Counted from the stretch's first letter, positions 7,168 to 15,088 are shown. The stretch is DNA of 36,836 bases from Gemmatimonadota bacterium (GCA_009835325.1 VXWP01000017.1:1-36836), one strand, 5' to 3'. The notes: generated from the letters alone by a model not told the origin. Translations and numbers: made by a program.

Positions 7168-9516
7168 TTATTCCTCCATGGCCTGTCCGAACGGTACGGA
7201 CAGGCTGATCGTAACATTCCGACCCGGATCGTCGGTAAAATAGCGGAACCGGCTCAGGTAGTCCCGGTAGCGCTTGTTGAACAGATTGTGCACGCCGAAC
7301 TGCATGCGGACCGGTTGATCGGCCACGGCTACCTCCGCGTGCAGCAGCACGTCGAAGAGGTTGTAGCCGGCTGGCGGGTCCGCAAAATCGATACCTTCAG
7401 GAAAATGCTCCTGCCGCAGGACGAAATGGCCTTCGAATCCAATCCCGGCTTCCAGCAGGTGCCCGGCGGCGGGCAGGCGTAAATCAATGCCGGTGATCAA
7501 CCGGGTGGGCGGCATCTGGAACAGGGGCTCGTTTTCCGACGTGTCTCGTCCACGGACGATCGAGGCGGACAGATAGGTGCCCATGTACCGGGTCAAGTCG
7601 TATTCCAGGTATCCGTCTAATCCCTGGATCACCGCGTCGGACTGGACATAGGTAAATTTGGGGAACGCACCCCGGATTGTCAACACAAGATCGCCAGCCG
7701 GCAGCAGCGATATGAAGTTGCGATAATTCGATCTGAAGAACCCCAGCTCGCCGTGGCCCCGGTCCCCCCGGTACCGCAGGGTGAGATCCGTGTTCAGGCT
7801 CGATTCCGTGTCCAGTTCCCTGTCTCCGATTTCGAACTGCGCCGTACCATGATGAACGCCGTAACTGTATAACTCGTTCACCCCGGGTGGACGCCAGGCC
7901 CTGCCGATGTTGGCGGCGACGGCCAGTGTCGGGGTCAATTCGTGGATCAGGCCGATCACCCCGGTCATGTTGCGGTAGGTGAAGATTCCTCCTTCGACAA
8001 TCTCGGTGGCACGCCGTCCTTCGTTCGAGTAGATCTCCGCCCAGCGGTAGTCGTATCGCAAACCGGTATCAACCGTGGTCTTGCCCTTCGTCCAGGATTC
8101 CAGGGCGAACACCCCTGAACTAAAGGCCAGGAAATCGGGGATGAGGAACCCCGTGCTGAACCGCTCGTTCCGCTGACGCATGCCGCTGACGCCGATCTTT
8201 CCGTACCAGTTTCCAAAGTTCCTGTGGTGGAAGATCACTTCGCCGCTGTGCGTCTGCAGTCCCAGGTCGAACCCGGGCCTTACAGGCGGGGCGCCGCTTC
8301 GTGTGGAGTCCCATTCCTCGCGCCGGTTGTACTGCTGGCCGTACCGCAGTTCGAGATTTCCCACCCCGTCGAAGCGTACCAGAGACCGAACGGACAGAAG
8401 ATCGTGGTCCACCCGCTGGCGCGGATTGTCGATTTCGTAGGTGAATTCGCCCGAGACCCAAGGGTCGCCCCGCTCAATGGCCCGTCTCAGATCCGTGGTG
8501 TTGCCGATGTGGGCGCCTTTGTAGATCCCCAGCCAGGTACCGAAATGACTGAAATAAGCCTCCGTGTCCACCCGGTCCGTCGAATAACCCAGTGCCACGG
8601 AGTAGTTTTTTTCATCGAATCCGGAATTCCGTATGACGTGCTTCGGCGCCCGGGCATCGCCCGCCCGGCGAAGACTGCCCTGCACCCGCCACTTGAGTCC
8701 CGGAATGCGGTGAAGCGCTCCCTGCAGGAGGAGGGAAGCCGCCCCCTGTTTGTTGTTGGAAAAGAGATTCGTGTTGAACCGGCCGCCCACTCCCGGATCC
8801 ACGGGCAGTTCCGGCGGTTCGATGCGGATTACGCCCCCGATGGCCCCGGCGCCGTACTGCACGCCGGCGGCGCCCTTGAGCACCTCGATGCGGGCAGGTG
8901 CAAAGGGGTCGATCTCGGGTGCGTGGTCTCCGCCCCATTGCTGTCCTTCCTGGGTAACCCCGGCGTTGAGTACCAGCACCCGGGCGCTGTGCACGCCGCG
9001 CACCACGGGCTTCGAAATGGCCGGTCCCGTGGTCAGGGAGGATACGCCCGGCAGGGACTCCAGCGTCTCGCCCAGCGTCTGGCCACGGCGTTCCTCCAGA
9101 GCGGACGGGGGCAGGACGAGAACGGACTGGCTGGACCCGGTGAGTTCGCCCACCAGGTCCCGGTCGCCCGTGACGGTGACCTCCTCGCCGAGAAGCACCT
9201 CCGGCTGCATGCTCACTTCAAGCGCCTTCGGTTCGGTTTCGGAGACGATCACCTCGCTCCGGATCGTCCGGTAGCCGATAAACCGGAATTCGATCGTGTG
9301 GCGGCCCTGGGGTACGTTTTCCAGCCGGAATACGCCTTTTTCATCTGTAAACGCACCGATTTCGAGCGCCGGCAAAACAACGGTCACCGCCGGCAACGGA
9401 TCGCCGCGCTCGCTCAGCACCTTTCCGCTCACCGTAGCGGCCCGTGCCGCTGCCGGAAATAAGAGGCAGGACAGGGCGATCGCCAGGATGGCGCACCGTA
9501 CTTTCGTCGCTTTCAT
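7168..9516 (-). CDS. ZnuD-like TonB-dependent receptor, distal cassette copy
   Basis: A 782-aa outer-membrane receptor. It has a signal peptide (ends near AAARAA), a carboxypeptidase-regulatory-like domain (about 27-105), a TonB box EEVTVTG (111-117) and a plug (120-235) with SLPGVSSLTTGP and VRGVHSARVLVL. A barrel follows, ending NVTISLSVPFGQ. The plug segment QQWGGDHAPEIDPF resembles, from memory, the DHA-containing plug motif of ZnuD zinc receptors. The ATG at 9516 (GGAG 9 nt upstream) is preferred to an in-frame TTG at 9522; it makes the length identical to the paralogue at 11181-13529. Most residues agree between the two. It sits after its lipoprotein partner and before the DUF5916 gene, 4 nt away. 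Zinc is the best guess; nickel or copper is possible. Confidence 0.92.
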   Translation of the reverse strand: MKATKVRCAILAIALSCLLFPAAARAATVSGKVLSERGDPLPAVTVVLPALEIGAFTDEKGVFRLENVPQGRHTIEFRFIGYRTIRSEVIVSETEPKALEVSMQPEVLLGEEVTVTGDRDLVGELTGSSQSVLVLPPSALEERRGQTLGETLESLPGVSSLTTGPAISKPVVRGVHSARVLVLNAGVTQEGQQWGGDHAPEIDPFAPARIEVLKGAAGVQYGAGAIGGVIRIEPPELPVDPGVGGRFNTNLFSNNKQGAASLLLQGALHRIPGLKWRVQGSLRRAGDARAPKHVIRNSGFDEKNYSVALGYSTDRVDTEAYFSHFGTWLGIYKGAHIGNTTDLRRAIERGDPWVSGEFTYEIDNPRQRVDHDLLSVRSLVRFDGVGNLELRYGQQYNRREEWDSTRSGAPPVRPGFDLGLQTHSGEVIFHHRNFGNWYGKIGVSGMRQRNERFSTGFLIPDFLAFSSGVFALESWTKGKTTVDTGLRYDYRWAEIYSNEGRRATEIVEGGIFTYRNMTGVIGLIHELTPTLAVAANIGRAWRPPGVNELYSYGVHHGTAQFEIGDRELDTESSLNTDLTLRYRGDRGHGELGFFRSNYRNFISLLPAGDLVLTIRGAFPKFTYVQSDAVIQGLDGYLEYDLTRYMGTYLSASIVRGRDTSENEPLFQMPPTRLITGIDLRLPAAGHLLEAGIGFEGHFVLRQEHFPEGIDFADPPAGYNLFDVLLHAEVAVADQPVRMQFGVHNLFNKRYRDYLSRFRYFTDDPGRNVTISLSVPFGQAMEE

Positions 9517-9553
9517 TTGCAATCACTCCAAGCCCGCGTTTAAGGGGAACAGG

Positions 9554-9599
9554 CCACGGCCGTGACCGTACCGCGAATGGACCACGGCCGTGACCGTAC
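9554..9599. repeat. Two 18-bp direct repeats, each with a palindrome, between lipoprotein and receptor genes
   Basis: CCACGGCCGTGACCGTAC occurs exactly at 9554-9571 and 9582-9599, period 28. Each unit holds the perfect palindrome CACGGCCGTG. The second copy ends on the lipoprotein stop codon. No such pair lies at the same place in the other cassette. They could be a paired operator or RNA hairpins that set the lipoprotein/receptor ratio. Confidence 0.7.
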
Positions 9600-10261
9600 T
9601 ATGACCGCACTTCGACTTCGAAGGTCACTTCGAAATCCGTCTCGTCGCTCGGTGTCACGCCGTCTTTGGGTCCGGCGTCGTAATGACTCTGAGAGATCCG
9701 GAACTGACCGTTCCGCGCGTTAGCGGGGACCGTAAGCGTAAATTTGAGTCCGACGGGATGATCGGCGCCCGTGTTCGTCACATAATCGGATTCCTTGTCC
9801 GCATAAGCGACGGTTGCCGGCGAAAATCCCCCGAGTGTTGCGAAAAACACCTGATGGGCCTCGGCTTCCTCTTTAACTTCCTCGGTGATGTCCTCCGGCG
9901 GGGTTTCCAGCTCGTTCAACTCAAGCAACATCCCGTCGTAAACCGTACCGGCGTCTACGACGATTCTGTCCACGACCGGGTCGTTGCCGCCTTCACCATC
10001 GAGGTCCTGGAACTGCACGGTGAGCGACGATCCCCCTCCCTGGGGCGTCAGCGTGACCTTGATTGTCGTGAAGAGCTCTACTTCTCCCGGTCCGTGGTCG
10101 TGGCCATGATCGTCGTCGTGGTCGTCGTCCTCATGATGTTCGTCAGGATCGTCCGGACCCATTGGATTGGAGTCATTATCGTCGGCGCAGGAAAACGTCA
10201 GCGCGGCGGCCAACATCGCGGCGGTCATGACGGACAGTAAGTTCCATCGGTATTTCAACAT
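9599..10261 (-). CDS. His/Asp-rich lipoprotein, receptor partner, distal cassette copy
   Basis: A 220-aa predicted lipoprotein. The signal ends at Cys25 (LTFSC). A linker with an extreme His/Asp run (HHEDDDHDDDHGHDHG) follows, and then an acidic beta-type domain with VTLTPQGGGSSLTVQFQDLDGEGG, ETPPEDITEEVKEEAEAHQ and SDETDFEVTFEVEV. I recognise the latter as the family often placed before TonB receptors in Bacteroidota and sometimes labelled type 1 periplasmic binding fold. The His/Asp linker should bind divalent metal. The ATG at 10261 matches the paralogue's start context (GAGAAGCTC before ATG in both); a longer upstream start is unlikely. It lies 82 nt before the receptor. The lipobox is slightly atypical (Phe at -2). 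Metal capture for the receptor is inference. Confidence 0.85.
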   Translation of the reverse strand: MLKYRWNLLSVMTAAMLAAALTFSCADDNDSNPMGPDDPDEHHEDDDHDDDHGHDHGPGEVELFTTIKVTLTPQGGGSSLTVQFQDLDGEGGNDPVVDRIVVDAGTVYDGMLLELNELETPPEDITEEVKEEAEAHQVFFATLGGFSPATVAYADKESDYVTNTGADHPVGLKFTLTVPANARNGQFRISQSHYDAGPKDGVTPSDETDFEVTFEVEVRS

Positions 10262-10803
10262 TTTGAGCTTCTCTTCCTTTGCTGTGCTGCGTGAAGTAAT
10301 CTGAACATTCCGTACCTGAGACTCCATGTCTCGATATCCTAATTTCTCGATTCCGATAATCAGCCTGCGAGCCAGGCTCCGTCAGCAGGACCGCGTACCA
10401 GACTCCGTCAGCAGGACCGCGCGATGCTCGAGCCCGTGCATCGGTCCGGTACAACCCGCTGCCGCTCGCACGGGGAAGCGCGGGATCAGGTTCCGCGAAC
10501 GGCTGCGGTGCTCCGATCCCGAATACCCGGGACCTGGACCGCAGGTTCCATTTCGAAATTCACTGCTGACCGATGCTGGAGAACCCTGAGCCGATGAATG
10601 GAATCGGCACGATACCATCTGTACTTGGATTCGTCCGGGCGGTATTGACACGGCCTGCGACTCGCACGGTCAGATAGGTCTGGACGGCCAGAACGGTCTG
10701 GAAGACTTGAATGGCTGGATTTACAAGCCAGGGATGTCTGGAATCGGTTACGGACCGCGCCTGATAGATTCAGGCGTTTGTCCGGATCATCCGGGCTGGC
10801 AGG
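10262..10803. other. Gene-free spacer between small peptide and lipoprotein (distal cassette)
   Basis: About 540 bases without a supportable gene. The frame of the small peptide stays open past its stop for about 110 codons, but without a start, ribosome-binding site or recognisable protein. The segment nearest the peptide gene aligns loosely with the corresponding spacer of the other cassette (shared GCGGTCCG and AACCGATTC on the minus strand). It holds short degenerate repeats (GGTCTGGA twice near 10680-10715, and the 19-bp repeat at 10377-10421). Confidence 0.5.
10377..10421. repeat. 19-bp direct repeat CTCCGTCAGCAGGACCGCG
   Basis: Exact copies at 10377-10395 and 10403-10421, period 26. 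A similar sequence, TCCGTCAGCAGG then CACCGCGG, recurs at 21756-21774 in another intergenic region. This suggests a small dispersed intergenic element. Confidence 0.6.
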
Positions 10804-11073
10804 TCAGGGAAGGGGCGGTGCGCGGTTACGGTGCTGCTTGGCCTGTATACGGGGGTGCCCAGGTTGCGATGCGCCGGCTGCGAAGCCGACGATATCGTAG
10901 TCCGGGAGGGTTGGGGATGACTGCTCAAGCACCGCGGTGAACGCGGCGGCGCAAAGGCAGATCTGGCAGTGTTCCACATGTCCGGCGTCGGTCTCCAACT
11001 CATCGCAGTCGTGCGGGGGATGCGCGAAATACACGGCAAACGCGACGGCGAAGGACAGCGTGAGGAGTTTCAT
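10804..11073 (-). CDS. Small secreted Cys/His-rich peptide, distal cassette copy
   Basis: 89 aa: a short signal (MKLLTLSFAVAFAVYF), then HPPHDCDELETDAGHVEH, a CQICLC cluster, and a C-terminus ending NRAPPLP. The Cys/His spacing and the terminal RAPP resemble DUF2946-like periplasmic peptides linked to metal handling; this is a weak recognition. The paralogue at 14653-14922 is also exactly 89 aa, with the same signal start and the same NRAPP ending, but the middle has diverged strongly. It is the first gene of its cassette, about 75 nt downstream of the promoter's -10 box. No strong ribosome-binding site is visible. It probably binds metal in the periplasm or acts as an accessory to the receptor. 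Confidence 0.68.
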   Translation of the reverse strand: MKLLTLSFAVAFAVYFAHPPHDCDELETDAGHVEHCQICLCAAAFTAVLEQSSPTLPDYDIVGFAAGASQPGHPRIQAKQHRNRAPPLP

Positions 11074-11144
11074 GGGAGACCCGTCACCAGGTGGCTTGAT
11101 CTATCAAAGAAATGGAACAGATACGACGAAATGCCAGTTGCTCG

Positions 11145-11173
11145 AATTTAATCGGTGAGGGACGGTTTGTCAA
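11145..11173 (-). promoter_or_regulatory. Sigma70-type promoter of the distal metal cassette
   Basis: On the minus strand, TTGACA (11173-11168), 17 nt and TAAATT (11150-11145). A loose 12-bp dyad CGAATTTAATCG (11143-11154) overlaps the -10 box, the same position as the dyad in the other cassette's promoter. It lies just past the proximal receptor stop, so the distal cassette can be transcribed alone. Confidence 0.65.
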
Positions 11174-11180
11174 TCGGTTT

Positions 11181-13529
11181 CTATTGCTCAATAGACTGTC
11201 CGAAGGGAATGGACAGGCCGAATGTGACGTTGCGGCCCGGATTGTCGATGTAGTACCTGAAACGGCTCAAGTAGTCCCGGTACCGCTGGTTGAACAGGTT
11301 GCGAACGCCGAACTGCACGCGCACGGGCTGGTCGGCCACGGCGATTTCAGCGTGCAGGTCCAGGTCGAAGAGCTCGTAGCCGGCCGGCGGGTCCGCATAG
11401 TCGATGCCTTCGGGAAAGTTGTTCTGCCGCAAGACGAAACGGCCTTCGAGCCCGATACCGGCGTCAAGGAGCCGCCCGCCGGTGGGCAGGTGGAAACTAA
11501 GGCCGGCGATGAACCGGGTGGCCGGCATCTGGTACAGGGGCTGGCTTTCCGCCGTGTTCCGCCCACGAACGAAGGAGGCGGACAGATGGGTGTCGATGTG
11601 CGGCGTCAGTTCGTATTCCAGGTACCCGTCGAATCCCTGGATCACCGCGTCGGACTGGACGTAGGTGAATTTGGGAAATGCGCCTCTGATGGTTAAGACG
11701 AGATCGTCCGCCGGCAACAGCGAGATGTAGTTGCTGTAATGGGAACGGAAAAGCCCCAGTTCGCCGCGGCCCCGGTCCCCCTGGTACCGCAAGGTCAGGT
11801 CCGTGTTCAGGCTCGATTCCGTGCCCAGTTCCTTGTCTCCGATTTCGAACTGCGCCGTGCCGTGATGGACGCCGTGACTGTACAGTTCGTTCACCCCGGG
11901 AGGCCGCCAGGCCCGGCCGACGTTGGCGGCGAGGGCCATGTCCGGCGTCAACTCGTAGATCAGGCCGAGCACACCGGTCATGTTGCGGTAGGAAAAAATG
12001 CCGCCATCGACGATCTCGGTAGCGCGGCGGCCCGTGTTCGAGTAGATCTCCATCCACCGGTAGTCGTAACGCAGACCCGTCTCCAGCGTGGTCTTTCCCT
12101 TCGTCCAGGACTCCAGGGCGAACACGCCGGCACTGTAGGCCAGAAAGTCGGGAATCAGGAAACCGGTACTGAAGCGCTTGTTCTCCTGGCGCATGCCGCT
12201 GACGCCGACTTTTCCGTACCAGTTTCCGAAATTGCGGTGCTGGAAGATCGCGTCGCCGCTGTGGGTCTGCAGCCCCTGGGAGAAGCCGGGCCTGGCCACA
12301 CCGCCGCTCCTGGCGTGGGAGTCCCACTCCTCGCGCCGGTTGTACTGCTGTCCGTACCGGAGTTCGAGATTGCCCCTCCCTTCAAAACGTACAAGGGATC
12401 GAACGGAAAGGAGATCGTGGTCCACCCGCTGGCGCGGATTATCGATTTCGTAGGTGAAGGAACCCACGATGGTCGGCTCGCCGCGCTCAATGGACCTTCG
12501 CAGGTCCGTGGTGTTGCCGATGTGGGCCCCTTTGAAGATCCCGATCCAGGTGCCGAAATGGCTGAAGTAGGCTTCGGTGTCCACGCGGTCCGTCGTATAA
12601 CCCAGCGCCATCGAATAGTCCCGCTCGTCGAACCCGGAATTCCGTATGACGTGGACCGGTGCGTGGGCGTCGCCCGCCCGGCGCAGGCTACCCTGGACCC
12701 GCCACTTGAGTCCCCCAAGCTGCCGCAGGGCGCCCTGAAGGAGCAGCGAACCCGCGCCTTGCCGGTTATTGGAGAACAGATTCGTGTTGATCCGGCCGCC
12801 CATGCCCGGTCTCGTGGGCAGTTCCGGCGGTTCAATGCGGATGACGCCGCCGATGGCGCCGGCGCCGTATTGCACGCCGGCGGCGCCCTTGAGCACCTCG
12901 ATGCGGGCCGGGGAAAAGGGATCGATCTCCGGGGCGTGATCTCCGCCCCACTGCTGTCCTTCCTGGGTAATTCCGGCGTTGAGCACGAGGACTCGGGCAC
13001 TGTGGACGCCTCGCAGCACCGGCTTCGATACGGCCGGGCCCGTGGTCAGGGTGGATACGCCCGGCAGGGATTCCAGCGTCTCGCCCACGGTCTGGCCCCG
13101 CCGTTCCTCCAGTTCGGAAAGGGGCAGGACGAGTACGGACTGGGTGGACCCGGTGAGCTCGCCCGCCAGGTCCCGGTCGCCCGTGACGGTGACCTCCTCG
13201 CCGATAAGCGCCTCCGGTTGCATGCTTACTTCCAGCACCTTCGGCTCGGATTCGGAGACGACCACCTCGCTTCGGATCGTTCGGTAACCGACGAACCGGA
13301 ACTCGATCGTGTGCCTGCCCACCGGCACGTTCTCCAGGCGAAACCGGCCTTCCTCGTCGGAGAACGCCCCGATTTCGAGATCGGGCAGGATAACGGTCAC
13401 CGCCTGCAATGGCGCTCCGGCCTCGTTCAGCACCTTGCCGGTCACCGTGGCGGCATGCGCTACGGCCGGAAGGACCAGGCAGGACACGGCTGTCGCCAGG
13501 ATGACGCTCAGGGTTTTCGTTGCATTCAT
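11181..13529 (-). CDS. ZnuD-like TonB-dependent receptor, proximal cassette copy
   Basis: A 782-aa receptor with the same architecture as the distal paralogue. It has a signal peptide ending near AHAA, a carboxypeptidase-regulatory-like domain, a TonB box EEVTVTG, and a plug with SLPGVSTLTTGP, RGVHSARVLVL and QQWGGDHAPEIDPF. The barrel ends NVTFGLSIPFGQ. The ATG at 13529 has GGGGG 6 nt upstream and gives a length identical to the paralogue. An upstream frame extension to 13583 is not supported. It follows its lipoprotein by 97 nt, a gap that contains a TTAAC/GTTAA inverted repeat. Differences from the paralogue are scattered substitutions with no evident domain loss, so both copies look functional. 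Substrate is probably a divalent metal, by context and by resemblance to ZnuD. Confidence 0.92.
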   Translation of the reverse strand: MNATKTLSVILATAVSCLVLPAVAHAATVTGKVLNEAGAPLQAVTVILPDLEIGAFSDEEGRFRLENVPVGRHTIEFRFVGYRTIRSEVVVSESEPKVLEVSMQPEALIGEEVTVTGDRDLAGELTGSTQSVLVLPLSELEERRGQTVGETLESLPGVSTLTTGPAVSKPVLRGVHSARVLVLNAGITQEGQQWGGDHAPEIDPFSPARIEVLKGAAGVQYGAGAIGGVIRIEPPELPTRPGMGGRINTNLFSNNRQGAGSLLLQGALRQLGGLKWRVQGSLRRAGDAHAPVHVIRNSGFDERDYSMALGYTTDRVDTEAYFSHFGTWIGIFKGAHIGNTTDLRRSIERGEPTIVGSFTYEIDNPRQRVDHDLLSVRSLVRFEGRGNLELRYGQQYNRREEWDSHARSGGVARPGFSQGLQTHSGDAIFQHRNFGNWYGKVGVSGMRQENKRFSTGFLIPDFLAYSAGVFALESWTKGKTTLETGLRYDYRWMEIYSNTGRRATEIVDGGIFSYRNMTGVLGLIYELTPDMALAANVGRAWRPPGVNELYSHGVHHGTAQFEIGDKELGTESSLNTDLTLRYQGDRGRGELGLFRSHYSNYISLLPADDLVLTIRGAFPKFTYVQSDAVIQGFDGYLEYELTPHIDTHLSASFVRGRNTAESQPLYQMPATRFIAGLSFHLPTGGRLLDAGIGLEGRFVLRQNNFPEGIDYADPPAGYELFDLDLHAEIAVADQPVRVQFGVRNLFNQRYRDYLSRFRYYIDNPGRNVTFGLSIPFGQSIEQ

Positions 13530-13599
13530 GGGAAACCCCCAGGCGCGCGATTCCGCGAACAGATCACTCTGCAAGCAACTCACACTGCATTAAGACTAC

Positions 13600-13611
13600 T
13601 TAACGTGTTAA
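13600..13611. promoter_or_regulatory. Inverted repeat TTAAC-GT-GTTAA between lipoprotein and receptor
   Basis: A 12-bp dyad (arms of 5) in the 97-nt gap of the proximal cassette, set within a wider GCATTAA...TTAAATGC partial dyad. It is AT-rich within a GC-rich neighbourhood. It could be a regulator site or an internal control element. No promoter boxes are evident around it. Confidence 0.35.
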
Positions 13612-13626
13612 ATGCTACCAGACGCA

Positions 13627-14277
13627 TTAACGCACGAGGACTTCGAAGGTTACGTCGATGTCCGTCTCGTCGCTCTGGTTCACGCCGTCCTTGGGTGCTT
13701 CATCAAAGTGACTCAGAATGACGCGTAACTGGCCGTTCTGCGCATTTTCCGGCACGGAAAGGGTAAATGCGAGGCCAACGGGATGGTCCGCTCCCGAATT
13801 CGACACGTAGTCGGACTCCTTGTCCGCGTATTCCACGGTAGCCGCTGAGAAACCCCCGAGGGTCTCAAAGAAGAACTGGTGGGCCTCGGCTTCCTCCTCC
13901 ACCTCCTCGGTGATGTCCTCAGGAGGGGTTTCGGTCTCGTTCAATACCTCGACCATACCGTTGTAATCCGTTCCCGCGGTTACGGCCAGCACGTCCACGA
14001 CTGGCGCGTTGCCGCCTTCGCCGTCCAGGTCCCGGAACCGCACGGTAATCGACGATCCACCGCCACTGGGCGTAAGGGTGATCGCAAGCGTCGTGATGAG
14101 TTCTTCCTCGCCCGGTCCGTGGTCGTGGTCGTCGTCATGGTCGTCTTCCTCATGTTCATCCGGATCGTCGGGACCGGTAGGACTGGCGTCGTCATCAGCG
14201 CAGCCGAACGTCAATGCGGCGGAGACGAATACCGCGGCGGTCAGAATGGAAAGTACGTTCCAGCGATGCCTGAACAT
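13627..14277 (-). CDS. His/Asp-rich lipoprotein, receptor partner, proximal cassette copy
   Basis: 216 aa, paralogue of the lipoprotein at 9599-10261. The signal ends at Cys26 (LTFGC). The His/Asp linker reads HEEDDHDDDHDHG. The domain has LAITLTPSGGGSSITV, FRDLDGEGGNAPVVD, ETPPEDITEEVEEEAEAHQ and SDETDIDVTFEVLV. The ATG has GAGGAG 9 nt upstream. The conserved Glu-rich segment and the double Asp/His linker are kept in both copies, which argues for selection on metal binding. It probably sits in the outer membrane facing the periplasm or the surface, and hands metal to the receptor encoded 97 nt downstream. The role is inferred from context. Confidence 0.85.
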   Translation of the reverse strand: MFRHRWNVLSILTAAVFVSAALTFGCADDDASPTGPDDPDEHEEDDHDDDHDHGPGEEELITTLAITLTPSGGGSSITVRFRDLDGEGGNAPVVDVLAVTAGTDYNGMVEVLNETETPPEDITEEVEEEAEAHQFFFETLGGFSAATVEYADKESDYVSNSGADHPVGLAFTLSVPENAQNGQLRVILSHFDEAPKDGVNQSDETDIDVTFEVLVR

Positions 14278-14652
14278 ATCGAGCTTCTCCTCAATGTGTT
14301 GTGATGCGTGGGTTGAATGGATGCTGCTGTCTGAATCGAACGGTTACTGTGTGGTGCCCAGGGTGTCGGTCTCGACCGGGACTGTTTCGGCCGGCCTCCT
14401 GGCTGGTTCGCCCGACGTCAGGGTCGGTTCGACCGGCATAAGGGTCGGCGCGGTCACGTCTGGGGCCGGCGCGGCCTCAACCATGATCGGTGCTACTTCG
14501 ACCGGGGCCGGCGCGGCCGGCGACGCGACCGTCGTCAGAACCCATGTCGCAGCCGATGTCCGGCCAGAACAATTGAATCGGTTTTGACTAAAATGGGTCG
14601 CGGACCGTGCCGTGTGGATCAGGCGATCGGCCGGAGCCAGCGGAGTGTCGGA
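14278..14652. repeat. Spacer with degenerate GC-rich repeats (proximal cassette)
   Basis: About 375 bases between the small peptide and the lipoprotein. GGGGCCGGCGCGGCC occurs at 14462-14476 and 14504-14518, and TCGACCGG recurs three times between 14370 and 14510. On the minus strand one frame, continuous with the small peptide after its TGA, stays open to TAA at 14344 and would encode a Pro/Ala/Val/Thr-rich stretch (SPAAPAPVEVAP, AAPAPDVTAPT). It has no ribosome-binding site or convincing start, so I do not call a gene. Confidence 0.5.
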
Positions 14653-14922
14653 TCAGGGAAAGGGCGGAGCGCGGTTGAGGTGCTGCGCGTTTCGTGTCTG
14701 GGGATACCCGGTTTCAGGCGCGGCGGCCACGTAGCCGATGAACGCGTGGTCCGGGAGGGAAGGAGGCGAGTCTACAAGCACCGCGGAGGACGCGGCGCCG
14801 AAAAGGCAGCCCTGGCTATGGTCCGCAATCGCGGCGTCCGTTTCCAGTCCATGACAGTGATGCGGCGGACTGGTAAACAGAAAGGCGAATACCAGGACGG
14901 AGGAGAGCGTAAGCAGTTTCAT
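14653..14922 (-). CDS. Small secreted Cys/His-rich peptide, proximal cassette copy
   Basis: 89 aa: a signal MKLLTLSSVLVFAFLF, then TSPPHHCHGLETDAAIAD, a short Cys-containing segment (SQGCLFGAAS) and a terminus NRAPPFP. It is paralogous to the peptide at 10804-11073. Signal, length and the end are conserved, while the Cys cluster is reduced from three Cys to one. The ATG at 14922 equals the paralogue's start; the frame is open 15 codons further but without support. It is the first gene of the proximal cassette, behind the promoter at 15002-15030. A DUF2946-like metal accessory role is a guess. Confidence 0.66.
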   Translation of the reverse strand: MKLLTLSSVLVFAFLFTSPPHHCHGLETDAAIADHSQGCLFGAASSAVLVDSPPSLPDHAFIGYVAAAPETGYPQTRNAQHLNRAPPFP

Positions 14923-15001
14923 GCCGGACTCGTCACGCGGTAAACGGACCCATCCAAAATGGTGCAACTTTCGGAATCTTTTTGCTTGTTTCAGTCACGT
15001 A

Positions 15002-15030
15002 ATATTGCGCCATTTCAGCCGATTTGTCAA
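15002..15030 (-). promoter_or_regulatory. Sigma70-type promoter of the proximal metal cassette, with dyad
   Basis: On the minus strand, TTGACA (15030-15025), 17 nt and CAATAT (15007-15002). The near-perfect dyad CGTAATATTGCG (14998-15009, 10 of 12 matching) overlaps the -10 box, a classic repressor position such as that of a Fur/Zur-type regulator. It is back-to-back with the ABC operon promoter. Confidence 0.6.
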
Positions 15031-15059
15031 GTGATTTCGCGCCTTCGCACAATACGGAC

Positions 15060-15088
15060 TTGACACGGACAGGGCCCCTTGTTATTAT
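15060..15088 (+). promoter_or_regulatory. Strong sigma70-type promoter of the Gld-like ABC operon
   Basis: TTGACA (15060-15065), 17 nt and TATTAT (15083-15088): 6/6 and 5/6 matches at ideal spacing. It lies about 80 nt upstream of the ABC ATPase start. Confidence 0.75.

Noticed and set aside
5328-7208. Plus-strand 626-aa open frame
   Set aside because: It is the antisense shadow of the DUF5916 gene; the minus strand has a signal peptide, known domains and a ribosome-binding site.
11739-13721. Plus-strand 660-aa open frame
   Set aside because: It is antisense to the proximal receptor; a similar shadow opposite the other receptor reflects the shared sequence, not a conserved antisense gene.
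14344-14484. Pro/Ala-rich 46-codon minus-strand frame
   Set aside because: No ribosome-binding site, its ATG lies inside a repeat region, and there is no counterpart in the other cassette.
14653-14655. Recoded TGA (selenocysteine or readthrough) after the small peptide
   Set aside because: No stem-loop of SECIS type is visible right after the stop, and the extensions of the two copies are not similar at the protein level.
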